Shown piece by piece: positions 12,261 to 25,400 of a stretch of DNA of 64,000 bases. This DNA comes from Clavelina lepadiformis. Taxonomy: Eukaryota; Chordata; Ascidiacea; Aplousobranchia; Clavelinidae. How positions within the stretch are numbered: the first letter of the stretch is position 1; every line of letters starts with the position of its first letter. The position numbers and the translations under genes are program-made. Where the stretch lies: positions 10,788,001-10,852,000 of the forward strand of contig NC_135240.1 of assembly GCF_947623445.1 (NCBI RefSeq), in the 5' to 3' direction. The notes under the pieces were generated by a model. That model saw only the letters and a list, made by a program, of their open reading frames with translations. It ran no database searches and had not been told where the DNA came from.

Positions 12261-12959
12261 GGTTCTAGGTCGATTCAACCCACGGACGATCCAACCCCGG
12301 ACGATTCAACTCATGGACGATTCAACCCAGGATCATTCAACCTAGGACGATTCAACCCGCGGACAATTCAATCCGCGGACGATTCAACCCGCGGACGATT
12401 CAACCCGCGGACGATTCAACCCCCGGACGATTCAACCCACTGACCTTTCACGTACTTTCACATGGCTTAGGCTTTTACCAAGTTACTTTGTAGCCAATTG
12501 TAAGCTTAATATTGGACAATCTAGACTCTAGACTCTAGAGTTAGGCCATCCTGAATAGGCCTGTACATCGTGGTTAACGGTTATGGTACCTTTGTAATCG
12601 TACCGTATTAACCTAACGTAACAACCTAAGCCATAAGTACGTGAAAGGTCCGTGAGATGAATCGTTCGTGGGTTGAAAGGTCCGTGGGTTGAATCGTCCG
12701 TGGGTTGAAAGGTCCGTGGGTTGAATCGTTCGCGGGTTGAATCGTCCGGGGGTTGAATCGTCCGCGGGTTGAATCGTCCGCGGGTTGAATCGTCCGGGGG
12801 TTGAATCGTCCGTGGGTTGAATCGTCCCGGGGTTGAATCGTCCGGGGTTTGAATCGTCCTAGGTTGAATGGTCCTGGGTTGAATCGTCCTGGGTTGAATC
12901 GTCCGGGGTTGAATCGTCCGTGGGTTGAATCGTCCGTGGGTTGAATCGTCCGACCACCA
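12261..12959. mobile_element. Fold-back element with two opposed minisatellite arrays
   Basis: The left arm 12261-12440 is about 11 units of a 15-16-bp repeat (consensus CGATTCAACCCGCGGA). The right arm, about 12651-12955, is about 19 units of the same repeat in reverse orientation. Between them, 12442-12472 and 12625-12650 are near-perfect inverted copies around a 150-base spacer. The ends are GGTTCTAGG and CCGACCACCA. Flanks CTAATGAT (12253-12260) and CTAATGAC (12960-12967) look like an 8-bp target duplication with one change. Reading frames through both arms (12186-12443 +, 12626-13012 -) are only the repeat read in frame. Confidence 0.85.
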
Positions 12960-13134
12960 CTAATGACATCTATACCATAAATACATATATATAGATATGG
13001 TATATATGTCATTTGTCATACCAAACTTGTTCTAAGTAAGTTATGATAATTTTCCTCAAACGATCTAAAAGTATGTGCGAAAGGTGCAAATGAGGCGGTC
13101 ATAATTACACACATTTTAGTGGTATGGTTTCATC

Positions 13135-13172
13135 AACGATATAAAGAACTTTATATCGTTCTTTATATCGTT
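13135..13172. repeat. Perfect 15-bp hairpin
   Basis: AACGATATAAAGAAC at 13135-13149 and its exact reverse complement at 13158-13172, with an 8-base loop TTTATATC. It lies in intergenic DNA. Confidence 0.6.
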
Positions 13173-13274
13173 GGTTTCATATATCCGAGTTGCGGTTGTC
13201 GCACATTTTTATTTTATTTTTTGATGTTTTATGTCGTAATCTATAGCCCGAATTTATAACTGCCCACCAGAGCC

Positions 13275-13352
13275 CACTGAACAGGAGCAAGTGTCGTTAA
13301 TGCCTTGCCCAAGGGCATTACAACGCTATAACGCCACTGGGTATCGAACATG
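13275..13352 (-). repeat. tRNA-derived SINE, head-truncated copy
   Basis: Shares the phrases CTGAACAGGAGCAAG, GGGCATTACAACGCT and CACTGGGTATCGAAC with the fuller copy at 17571-17695. The B-box-like sequence GTTCGATACCC is present on the minus strand; the A-box head is missing. Confidence 0.55.
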
Positions 13353-14308
13353 GAACACAAAACACGATTTACTGGAAGATTTACCGCCAACGGTTACAAG
13401 TTACAAGTTACAACTACAACGCCAAACACATTTTCCTTAGTCAAAACATGAAGATTCTACGCCATCCATTAAGGACGAGTTTTAAAGGGATGGCGCAAAA
13501 AATTTTATGTCGCTCAAAATTTTTTACCAAACATGTTGTCTTGGAATTAGGCATTCCACCTGGCGCAGCGTAAGTTGCGTAACGTATGGGAAGTGTAGAT
13601 GGTGGCACCAATGAGACAGTGTGAGTCGTGGCCAAACAGTACAAAATACTTCTTTTTAAATGTATAAAGATAAACACGATTGTATGCTGTTCTAACTTAT
13701 AATAGGCCAGTTGTAGCCTATGCAATCTTTTTTCTCATATTGTTTTTGAATTATATTTACATTTTAATTTAAAATGTGCGCATGATGCAAATGATGCATG
13801 ATAAATGATGCAAATAATAAAAAGGTTGTAAACAAGTTAACTCACAACAAACAAAGCTCAACAACAACATTGTTTTTGTTCATCATCCTTTGCTCAGTGA
13901 CGTATTGCAGTCCTACGGGAACAAACTTTTGAATAACAAGCCGACGTCATTAGCAGCACTTCGTTGAAATTCGTTTCCGATCATTGGAGCTTTCTGCAAA
14001 CACGTCCTGTAGTGCATGTGCAAAGTAAGCAATCAAGTTTAAGTGTTTATGGGTAAGTGTATGGGCGCTGCGAACGTTTGCATTGTAGGCTACATTTGTT
14101 TTTTTTGTGTTGAGACCTGAGTACTTATATAAATGAAACCTTAATTTCCAGAATAGCATTTTCTTTAACCCTCCTGGTCTAATTCGCAAAGTTATTGTTT
14201 AGCTGTTGCTGTTACAGTTAAGTCGATTGGAATTTAATTGAGTCAGGTGACGCCTGGTTTTTAAAAGGTCGGAGCTGAAGATTTGTCAAAAATCATATAG
14301 CAACGAAC
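13353..14308. promoter_or_regulatory. Upstream region of the SOD-like gene
   Basis: No coding exon is visible. A weak TATA-like sequence TTTTTAAAAG lies around 14258-14267, roughly 45 bases before the ATG at 14309, and a TGACG-type motif is near 14248. Promoter assignment is inferred from position only. Confidence 0.3.
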
Positions 14309-15329
14309 ATGAAGTTGTCGGTTTTCTTGTGCTTGACATTGTGCGTTGCAATACACGGTAAGATTATAAAAATATGTCATTTATGACGTACATTACTACT
14401 TAAGCGTTGCTTTTGCATATATTACTTTTATTATTCGTTTCACTTTTACATATATATAGCTCATCATGATGAGGTTCACTATGACTTTGCTCACTGCACG
14501 TTTGAAGCACTACCAGGGAGCCATATCTGCTTCCGAAAAGAAAATGCTGGTGTTCAAGCTACGATCAATATCCTCGGTCTTACACCTCACCTAGATTACA
14601 AAATGCACGTCCACAAGGGAACTGCATCAACAGGATGTCCTGACGTCGGACCACATTACAACCTTCCAGAAACGCCTGAGTAAGCAACGTCCTGTCTTAC
14701 TGTCAGGTTTCAAACATTGGGTCTAGAGTGAATGTCAAAGTCGCTACAGCTAAGCTACTATAAAAACGTTAGGGTACATTCTGTTCATACCCTTTTGGCC
14801 TAAATTGGCGTCTGAGAGACTTTTTTTACTATACTAGTTGTTAGTTAGAATTATTTTCGATTAGGCTAACTTGAAAAACTAGCCTGTGTAGTGTAGATTC
14901 TCATCGCAGAAACTTTTGTGGATAAAGAATAATTTTTCAATGACAAGATTAAACCGAGTTATGACATTTCGAATAATGCAGGGATGAAGGTGACCTGGGA
15001 AGTTTCTCTTCTGATGGCAATGGTCTAGTATTTAAGTGTGGTTTGCAGCTGCACGACAACTTGTCGCTTGATTCTACAAACCCTATTATAGGCAAATCCG
15101 TTGCGGTAAATTGATTATACGGTTGACTTTAAAAGAATAATAGTTTAAAATATAATTCATGTAGTAGTTTAAACAGTAAGCTAACTTTGTAAACGTTGTA
15201 ACAATGTAGATACACATTGAAGAACATAGGAAGATTTGTTGTAACATAGAAGCTTCAACTGAAGAAAAAAATAAAGGGTTTATGAAGAACGATGGATCTC
15301 CTGATTCAACTTTGAATTGTCCAGAATAA
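14309..15329 (+). CDS. Secreted copper-only superoxide dismutase-like protein
   Basis: Four exons (14309-14357, 14460-14679, 14982-15105, 15210-15329) keep phase and give 170 residues. Residues 1-17 form a signal peptide. The Cu/Zn-SOD core follows: MHVHKG supplies Cu ligands His66 and His68, GCPDVGPHYN supplies the bridging His82 and disulfide Cys76, EGDLGS and DNLSLDSTNPIIGKSV are SOD blocks, and AIHIEE supplies the last Cu ligand, His133. The zinc site is broken: there is no His in the PETPED stretch, and Glu92 stands where RHVGDLG has its His; only the Asp (Asp94) remains. The electrostatic loop between the last Cu His and the active-site Arg is absent, so Arg138 and Cys141 follow almost at once (HRKICC). 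This fits copper-only SODs, known from fungi and from animal SOD-repeat proteins. Activity is inferred. The C-terminal tail is unusual and hydrophilic. Confidence 0.88.
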
Positions 15330-15379
15330 TATATCTACATTATTTGAAAATGACCTATTGTTCCATTTTCATTGTAACC

Positions 15380-15385
15380 AATAAA
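15380..15385 (+). terminator. Polyadenylation signal of the SOD-like gene
   Basis: AATAAA 51 bases after the stop codon at 15327-15329, a usual distance for a short 3' UTR. Confidence 0.55.
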
Positions 15386-18300
15386 CCATTTGGTGATATA
15401 ACATTCGCACGATTACCATTAATCATCATCGTTTTTATTGTTTAATTCATTGTAACATATAGTTTATCAAAAATGTAAAAAAATAAAGACATAAACAAAA
15501 ACGTTTTTTTGTATTGGTCAATTTCACATCAATACGTTAAATCTTCAGAATTATAGGAGACGTCGCCTAGAAGTTTCATTGAAATAATCGTAAAAAGTTA
15601 ATGAAAATTTCATGCAGTAAATATGCGAGGTGTGTTTAAAAAGTAACCTTTTGGCACAAAAAATCTCATAGCTTTATATATGTGTAACGTATCGGAGAGG
15701 TTTGATACGTGCAGTATGCTGTCGAACTGACCACAGTAGCCGTGAGTGGCTTAACTCCGATAATTAATCTATCTGACTCTTTAGAAGGGCATATCCACCC
15801 CAGCTCACAGGCGGCTGTAAATCGATTCAATCACAAGAGGTAGCTTATGCTGTTACCACGAGTGTAGTCAGCATAATTAGTCCGATCTAAATGCGCGACG
15901 CACACAATCAAGGCGCATTCCAATTACGTTAAAATTATAACATTAACATAAACATCTTAAAATATGCGACTAAATAACAGGCGGGTGACGGTGTACGTCA
16001 CAATTGAATTTCAGAAATTTTATTTCTTAACTCTTCGGAGTTCAAAACATTTCTTTCAGATGTTTTACTATTTCTATAGTCAGTGGTAAAATTTCCTAAA
16101 TGTCATCTCTGGAATGCTATGGAGCACGATTTTTGTTAGTTTGAGCGTTATTTTCAAGTATTTTATTTTTTACATGATTTTGTGCAATTGAGGTAGGCTA
16201 CTGAGGGTTCTAATACCGTACCCTCACCTTGACCACAGAAACAGGAATTTAAAAACACTATCCTTGGGAATTCTTGGGAAATTTTAGGTGGATTGGTATA
16301 GGAAAGAATTGCATTATCTTTTAAGAGAAAATGTCACAAGAATAGACCAAAGTTGTTAAAGCAAAAATGGTTCACTTCTCTAACTCTCGTTCTGTATTTA
16401 AAGACAAAATAGAGTGCATGTAAAACAATGAACACCAAAGCGAATGGCTTATTACAAAATACTTGTACTGCTTGTGACGTAATAATGAAAAGTTAGCAAA
16501 TTGGTTTTTAGCGTGTGTTTGAAAGTTTTCAATTAAGTTATTTCTATTTTGTTTTACCACCTTGTCATCAAAATTTTTTATTTATGATACAAAGTCGCTG
16601 GAGCGAAACTTAAACCGCTTATCGGGAATCTCCCACTGTCGCGACCGGTCGCAATAACATATTGAAACTGTTTACTATATCAACGGTGTTTTTTAAGTTT
16701 TTACTTCTTTCTCGGTCACCCTAGTTTCTATTCTTGAAGGGCACGTTGACGGTGAAAGTAGAGGAATGTCGTATCAGCTGAAGCTAAAAAATATTAAGTA
16801 GAAACTGAAGTACGAAAATATACTTGACCCATGTTTGAAGCTTAGGCTTGACATAGGCCTAACGAGATGCTATTTGAAGACGCCAACCGCCCAACCTGTT
16901 AAATGATTTAGGATTGGCTTTCAGACTGTTACTAAGCCTATTTCGCTGAAATATTGTGTGTTTGAAGCTATTTTTAGAGTTACTTGTTAACCTACCTTAA
17001 ATGTTATCGCATAGTAATCTAATATTATTCTAAACCATTCTTTCAATCTAATTATGTAACTTCTATTAAACCCTAGTCCCTAATAGACTCTGTCCAAATT
17101 ACGACCGCCATCTTGTTTTGGATGGTAAGATTTTTTTTATCACCTATACATAACAATGGATGTGGTTAGCACAATTACTGTTCAAATAAATTAATAAATG
17201 TGAGAATACAGTAACGGTTGAGATTGAAATAAATTTATGATAAACCAGTTGCACAATCTGACATTGCAAATTGTCCCAAATGGTATTAGATACTCTAATT
17301 AAACATTTAATTAGATCAATCGGTACAGGTTTAAATATATTTTTTTATAAATTTGTCAAAATGTATTCTGTATTTTCATTAGGCCGCTTTGCTTGTACAC
17401 ACTTTGTGCAGGAGGGCGCCTGTATACTACTTTTTACCCACATAGATCTCAGATTTGTTAAAAGCGAGCCTAGACCTGGTTATTGATCTACCAGTAGTCT
17501 TTGTGCAGGTTCCAGTTGACACACACATGTTTTAATTATTTGTGTTGCCTGTATTTGGAACTGTTAACCAGCACAACTGAACAGGAGCAAGCGTTGTTAA
17601 TGCCTTAACCAGGGGCATTACAACAGTAGCGTCACTGGGTATTGAACACAGGCTGCATTATTGCAAGCCCAGCGCTCAAACCACTCCACTATCAAAATAG
17701 ATTATAATCCAAGTTTCTAAACTTCGTAAAAGAGCACTTGAGATGAAAGGCTTTCTTCTTCACATTTTAATCATGTTATTTTTGCCCATACACATGTATG
17801 ACATTTTTACTGTAGTTAGCAAGAAAGAGCCATTAGACAATTAAACATGCAAGTGTTGTATCAACTTAAAGTGTGTACTGTAGCTCACTCATTTAAAACT
17901 GTAAACCAACATAATACATTGCACTGAAACAAGATTTAAAAAAGGTGTATTTTAAAACTTTTAACATACAAATGTTTTAAAAATGTTAACTTGAAAAATT
18001 TTGGTTCATAGAAGCTATACCAGTATTATAAATTTGACATTATGAATTCGACATCATAAATTAACATAAACAATACTAATAAAAACATTGGTTAAACATT
18101 AATTTTTGTTCATTGTTATGATGTTTACATTGGATACCTTTCTGATGATCAGAACAACAGGATGCAAATACCGAGAAAGTTTTTTGGTTTCATAAAAGAA
18201 AAGACTCCTCCACTGGCCTGTGTGGAATATATGGTGAGGTCATTGTCACATAAGTTTGATGAGATATTGAGGTCAGCCTATGTTATGGTCAGTAGTTGTC

Positions 18301-19474
18301 CTGGCACAGTTTATTTTTGTATCCTGAATGGCACTTTGATTTTCATTCTTCACACCGTATTATGATGACAAGTTACTGTAGGTTAATTATAAAAACCTAA
18401 TCTTTTTTTACCAATATGAAATGGTATTACAATACTAGCGACCAATTTGAAGACAATGGAAACTTAAAAATAAAAAGTTATGGCCCCTACTCCGTAATAT
18501 TAATGTCAACACATGTTAAACTTTAACTTTAACATGTTAAATTTGGCTAATTTTTATTATACTGTATGTTGAAGCTATTTTTAGTTAAGTAAATTGTTTT
18601 GCAAACTCTTACTTTATTGAGGTGCAGTACCAATTATTCAGGGTACAAATCTACTCAGTTGGTGTTTTTTGGAAGCAGAGATATGCAAATATGTGTATGC
18701 AGTGATCAAGTTTTGTACTTGTTTAAAATATTGTCAGTTTTGCAAAGCCATGATTAACACCATAACATAGGTGCTTTTATGTGGAAGAAAGATGTCACGG
18801 ATATAAGGTACTATTTCACTGACCCAGATCTTGAGTTTCTGACATATGTACCTTACGAAGAGTGTAGAATATACTATAAGTGGTCTATTGCTACATTTGC
18901 GCAGTTGGTATAAAGCATAAACAATTACCGTTTTGCTGTTGTGCTTGCGTTTGCATTTTCAGATATATACATAATAATATCGGTTCGTGCAAGGCCAAGT
19001 CCTGACATTAAAGCGAATTCAACTAGGTTAACGTATATCCTAACATAAATCAGTTGTTTTGAAGTACATTTGTTATCATATAGAGTCAAGTTGGTTTTAC
19101 TAATTCTAAATGCATATTACTATTTTTTGCTAATACCTTTGCCTATTAATTTAGAATATGCTAGTGGGCTGTATTGCGATTGTGATTCAAATTAAGATAA
19201 TGATTTGCGGTTTTCTCTTACTCAGACAACTGAATGCAACATCCAGATTCGGATATGGTTTGCAGAAAGCTAAAGCAAAACTACTGTTTGTTTGATTTGT
19301 TAACTAATATGTAGTTACTGTCAAAATTGACATTTTCATTACCGAATTGCAACACTTAAGGTACACATTTTATTACAATGTCAGCCACTGGTTATTTAAA
19401 ATTAGGAACATATTTGTGCAAAGCATCAAACAGCTTTTATGTTTAAATGATCCCACCAACGTCATCTAAAAAAC
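15386..19474. other. Intergenic region before WDR17
   Basis: About 4 kb of AT-rich DNA. It contains one SINE copy (17571-17695). Short open frames (16372-16560, 17271-17486, 18162-18365) show no domain or splice logic. Nothing else could be supported. Confidence 0.5.
17571..17695 (-). repeat. tRNA-derived SINE
   Basis: On the minus strand the copy begins with TAGTGGAGTGG, which fits the A-box TRGYNNANNNG, followed by GCGCTGGGCTTGCAATA and, about 40 bases on, the B-box-like TGTTCAATACC. The body GGCATTAACAACGCTTGC is shared with 13275-13352. The spacing and boxes point to a tRNA-derived head. Confidence 0.65.
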
Positions 19475-22400
19475 ATGTCTTCGTTAATGCAACAAGTTGG
19501 TCTTGTTCCTGCTGGTTGTCAACCCTGGAACCTGAATATGGTTGCAAGTTGCGGCCCAAAATTTGCTTACTGTGCCACATTAGCAGTTTACATTTATGAG
19601 GTATGCATTTTTAATGCTTTTCTATAATAAAATTTCTGTGGACTGAGAATTTCTGAGTTATTCACCTAACGCCTTTGTATTGAAAAATTGATTTAGAAAA
19701 GAATTTTATTTCAGCATGACAGTGAATGTGGCAGATACAAGCTCACATCAATCAACGCCACTCACAGTAAAACAATCAACTGTATATCATGGAATTTGTA
19801 CAATCCTGATCTGTTTGCTACAGCAGCTTCAGATGGAAAAGTCTGTGTGTGGAATGTTAAATTAAGAAAAAGTGTTGCACTTCGGGAAAAACTGTCATGT
19901 AAGTGGAGTAGATATATGAAGTATATATTAAACAGTGTGATAATCTGAATCGCTAAAAAGGATTAATTGGTCTGTTGTGTTTTAAACTTACACTGATCTA
20001 ACTTAATCAATTAATCTAACAATTTTAAAATCAACAATGTCATCGACTATGTTACATTTTACTTTTAATGACTCATGGAATGTCACATATTTTTGTTTTA
20101 GATTCACCAAACTGTATTGGGTGGGTGCCTGGAAAAAATCGGGGTGACATACTGGCATTTTGTGGAAAGCAAGGTCCACTAACTTTATGGAACACAGTGA
20201 ACAACAACATTTCCACCGTAGATAACACAGTTGGGTTCGATTATAATATTACTCTGTTTCGCTTTCACCATACTGATCCAACAAAATTCATTTTTGGACA
20301 TTACGATGGAAGTTTGTCAATATTTAATGCAGGTTTGAGCTGGTTTAGATATTTCCGTTTTCATATATTAAACTGCTAAATTTTATGCAAATTATATATC
20401 ACACTTCAAACTCTTATGTATGTGTATGAGAATATAGTCTTAAACATGCACCGATTGCATCAGTCTTATATGTAATCTGTATTTGTCTTTTAGGTAAAAA
20501 GACAAGGAATTGTCTAAGGCCAAATGCTGAAACAAATGCTTTGAATGACAATCCCGTCTTAGCTGCAATTTGGGATCCTCTCAGCACAGACTATTTACTG
20601 GTAGCAAGAAAGCTGACAGGTTTATACGGTGTATTGTTTTTTTAATAAGTATAGTGGTTGCCAGACATTAGCTTTTGATTTTTTTGATGTTTGTATGTTA
20701 TTAAATACAAGCTGTTTTAACATTTGATGCTGCATTGGTATTTTACATGCATAAACTTAATTCAAGAATCTCAAACACATGGTCTGCTGTTTGAATTCTT
20801 GTGGCTCACTTGATACATTTTAGTATTTTCTTGTTGCGAGCATCTTTATATTAATAGTTCATTTTGTAAGGTTCATTTTTAAGCTTTTTTGTTGAAAATG
20901 TGAATAAACGACAAATGGTTGTTCTTTTAAAAAGAAATGTAATGCCTGGTGCAGGATTTAAAAATATTTGGCCCTTTTTTTCTGAGTTTGAGATTCCTGG
21001 CCCTGGTGTATGTAATTGATTTTCTATGCATTTTGTATGTCCACATGTGCGCTGACAAATTAAAATTAACCATTATTTGGGCTTCAAAGAAATTTCTAAT
21101 TTTCATCATGTTACAGGGATTCAATTGGTCGATGTCAAAGCACGCTCCGTTATTACTAATTTCACGTTACCCAGCAAGATGATATCAACTCACACACTGT
21201 CCTGGATTGACTCTGCACCTGGCATGTTTCTAACTGGAGGTAGTGTACTGTTTATTTGCATTAATTTCTGGATGGTATAAAAGTTTATCAAGGCAAGTTA
21301 CTTTTGAATATAAACAAATTTGAAACATCATTGAAGAATCCTTTCATCATCAGTTTTATCAATCATGAAAGTCTCAGCTAAGTATGTGTGACTTTGAAAC
21401 GCAATGTTCCAAAAATGCATAGTCACCTAATACCTACTAAGAGTTAAAGACATCCATTTCGTCAATTTTTTTGTTTTAAAACAATTTTACATAAGGAATT
21501 GTCAGTTAATATCTTATGGCTAGGAATCAATTAAATTATCCATTAGTGATTAAAATCTGTATCATCTTTTCTGCAATTTAGCTAAATAGTCAGATTCAAT
21601 AATGTGTCTATCTTCTAAAACCATGCTTAATGAGATTTGTATCTTAGACCATGAAACAGGCATACTTCGCTTGTGGAGTGTCTCTCAGTCCTCGCCACTT
21701 GAAAGCATCAATGTCAAAGCAACTGGGTTTCACTGCTTAAATGTTTTGGACACAATACAAAAAGATGAAGGTATGCTGCTCATCATGTTTAAACATTTTC
21801 ACTGAACTATTGTTTTAAGAAATCTTTAATTACAGTGTAATGGTGGTGTAATAAAGAAGTAAGTGTAATTGATGTGTTAATTTAGTTAGTTTAACTGTAA
21901 GTAATTAATGTTAGTGTGAAAGATATTGCATTATACCAATTTTCTGTCTAACTCATGGTTTTGAAGTCATGAATTATTTAAACTTGGAAAGAAGTGACAA
22001 GACAGCTGCATGTGATACACGTAGAATGTAGATGGTAGATACACGCCAGAAAATTATAAAAAAGGAACCAAAAGCTGCATTAACTTTGTTTGCAAAACCT
22101 ATCACGTGATTATAAATTCTTCCTTAATATAAAGTTGCCATTGAATTATCTCCAAATAAAACCGAATTTCAATCCTATAATGACTACACAAACAGAATAG
22201 TGTAAGCTTTGCGTTTTCCCATGAACACTCGATTTGTAACGAGACAACAATCAATTTATGTCGTTTTAAAAACATGTTTAGAAAAATTTGTACGTTGTTG
22301 TAATTTTAATCTGACATAATATCAATAGAAAACGAGATGCCAGGAACCAGCAGTACAGCCAGCTCAACTTCCAATGACAAATTAAGAAATCGTTTTGGAT

Positions 22401-25400
22401 CCAGCTCTAGTCAAGCCAGAACCAAGTCCTATTCCGTTCCGCCCGCAAAAGTTGTTTGTGCGTTTGCAGATGGAGGTGTGGGGTTGTATAATCTTCACCT
22501 AAAAAAGTGGGAATTTTTACGAGAACAGGTTTACAAACTGTATATATGACACATTGCATTTTTTAGTTTCTGTTATATATTTTTAAAGGTTTATTAAAAC
22601 CTAGTTAACTTAACTTAAATATAAACTGAGCATGCACGTTAAAGGGCCACATTGAAACGATTTTTGACTGCAAGTTCAAAGCAGACGACTCAAGTTTGCT
22701 TGCAACTGCATCCTTTGATGGAACGGTGAAGGTGTGGTCGTCTAACACTCTGAAAGCCGTCCACACTTCGACCGACAACGAGGGTGTCATATATTCAATA
22801 TCCTGGGCCCCAGGTAATTCAGAGTCACTTTACTTCCTTCATGCCAAACGTTAAGGCAAGTTACAAGGGAGTTTATTCTACACTGCTACTATTTACACAT
22901 ACCGGTATTGCCTTGTTCTGTAGTTTATTTTGCGAAGTGGTTTGTTATGCCTTAATGGTTCAATCATAATATTCAAAAGTTGTCTTGTCGAGACTAAAGG
23001 GTTAGGCACGAAAGCAAACAAAAAGAACAAAAGCGACGTATTATTTGGTTATTTACAACATAACAAAGGGATACGTAGATCTGTTTTAACGCACACATTT
23101 TATTCCCACAAGTCGTTAATCCTGGTTTTTCAGCTAGTGTTCAAATCTATAAATTTGTCAATTTCGAACAAGCGAAAGCCGATTTGGACCGGATCGATGC
23201 TCAAAAGCGATCGAATCGTTTTGTTGTAATAATCCTATATGGTATAGGGAACAGCTGCCAATTGCGGGCCTATTGACTCTCTCAGGCGGTGCTCAAGAAA
23301 GCATGTGAATTAGTATGACAACCTCCTAATGGATCTCTGTCAACACTTAGCACACTTCATAAGTCTATAGAAATGTAATTGGACGGCTCGAAGCATATTC
23401 GACAAAAAACTTTCGCGAAATTTCTGTGCTATTTCGTCCGCCCCATTTAGAAGGTATACTTACTTTAATTTCAACGTCGAAATACTACAAACCACAATCA
23501 AGAATTTGTATTTCACAGTTGTGGTCATTTTTTGCCGTTATTTAATACTTATCTAATACCAGTGATTTCCAAACGTTAAAAATTATTGAAAAATTACAAT
23601 ATTTGCACTCCTACCGCTTCAGCAGCGGGATTACTTCATTGTATCACTTTGTGATGTGAAATGTTGCCGATTACATTTACAGGTAACTTGAACTGCCTTG
23701 CTTGCGGTACCAGGAGAAAGGGAGTCTTTGTTTGGGACATTGAAAAATCGAAAATAATTAGACGTTTTAAGGAGGTAAAATAAACTGTCATATTGATAAT
23801 TAATTGAACTTGTACAAATATTACTCTTCTGTTGAGTTAACTATGAAATATAAAAACGAAAGTTTTACTATAATAGCCACTAAATCCATTCTGTCAGTTT
23901 CGTATTATACGAAATTCATTCGAAGCTGCACAGGAATTATTTTACACAAAGTTCATCATACAAAACGCAATTAAAAACGAAAACACGTGTAATAGCATCA
24001 ATGTTAAAAGGCGCAAAAGTACAAAGCTGTTCATAAACCAGTCGCTGTGCTGCGAAAGTATTGCAGTAGAGAGCGCCCAGCCAATGTAATTAAGGTACTA
24101 GCATAAATAAGCGTAGAAACATGCAGGCAAGTTTCCGTCAAAGACGTTGCCAAGCAAATTGGTATTACATGCTATCATAGAACCTAGCGTTCTCCGCGTG
24201 CATTTTCTAATCAGATATTTACAGGACATTTGTGTTTAGAAAATCGTTTTAAATAACGTTCCTATATTCTTTCTAGCACGGAATGCATGCGGTTTATTGC
24301 GTTGCTTGGAACCAAAGAGATTCACATCGTTTGGCGTCTTGTTCGGATGACTCGACCTGGTAAGCTTTTGCTTTACTGAATTTACTCTTTGCATAAAATA
24401 CTTGCTCACAAGCGCCAAGCTTATACGGTAAATAACTAATAGAAACGGTAAGTTGCATTTTACGTGAAATGTGGGCATTTATGACGTGCTACTTGAAATC
24501 TCGAGGCATTTCGTTTTCAAAGTTCAACTCAGTTATCTCCACTCGGTCAAGTATTTCGCGAGAATTATTGCAACAGCGCTCTGAAGCAGAAGTGCGGAGA
24601 ATGACATTGACCGTAAATTTGCAAATCCCGAGCCCTTCGTGGTTTCAGCGATGTTGTCCACGGTGTTGGAATTGACGATGAAATCCTGTTTTGCTGTGGC
24701 ATTCTGTGAAGGTGTAAACTCCGTGGTGGCGTGTGGCATGTCTGGTTCGGTTTTCACCATCTCTTCAGAAACTTGAGTACTTGAGTCCACAGTAGGCAAT
24801 TTTTCAGCTTCAGTTGATGTAATCTCCAGACCAAAGTCAACTGTCGTACTGCTTATCAAGGATACAGTTGATGTTGCGGTAAATGAACTTGTTGGTGGTG
24901 ATGTAGTAGTTGTTTCAGTACTGGTTGAAGTGGACGATGCCATCACATTCTCCACCGAGGTTGTCTTCAAATCTTCGGATGTTGTTTCCACCGCCGCAAG
25001 AGTAGTTGCAGCGTCTGTCATAAAATCTGATTTGGATGTTGTTTGAATTTCTTGCTTTTCCATATCAGGTTCAGTCGATGATGTTGAGGTGGTTGTTGTG
25101 GTTGAAGTCGAGATTTCAGTTTCGGGTCTTTCGGTTTCAACAACTTCGGCTTTGGTGGTGAAACTCGTCAACGTTTCATCAGTTGAATTATCAAGATTGT
25201 TGACAACTTCCACGACCCCACCCTTGACTGTTGTTTCGTCCAATGTCATGACAACCTCTTCCGTAGCTGAGAAGGAAGTCGTTGGAGTTTTCGTCGTTTC
25301 CACAGACATCTCGGTGCTCTTCATTGCAGTAGTATCCACCACCACGGTTTCCTGTGCTGTGGTGTTTACCACGAAAGGAAGTTGCGTGATTATCTCTGCA

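Noticed and set aside
12186..12443. Open frame of repeats FNPRTIQP on the plus strand, and a matching one at 12626-13012 on the minus strand
   Set aside because: They are translations of the 15-16-bp minisatellite in the fold-back element. The unit has no stop in this frame, and the arms are inverted copies of each other.
12261..12955. Regular repeat array resembling a CRISPR array
   Set aside because: Units of 15-16 bp are contiguous with no unique spacers, they occur in both orientations, and the genome is eukaryotic.
15622..15650. GAGGTGTGTTTAAAAAGTAAC, similar to a mariner-type terminal repeat
   Set aside because: No inverted partner, TA duplication or transposase remnant was found nearby.
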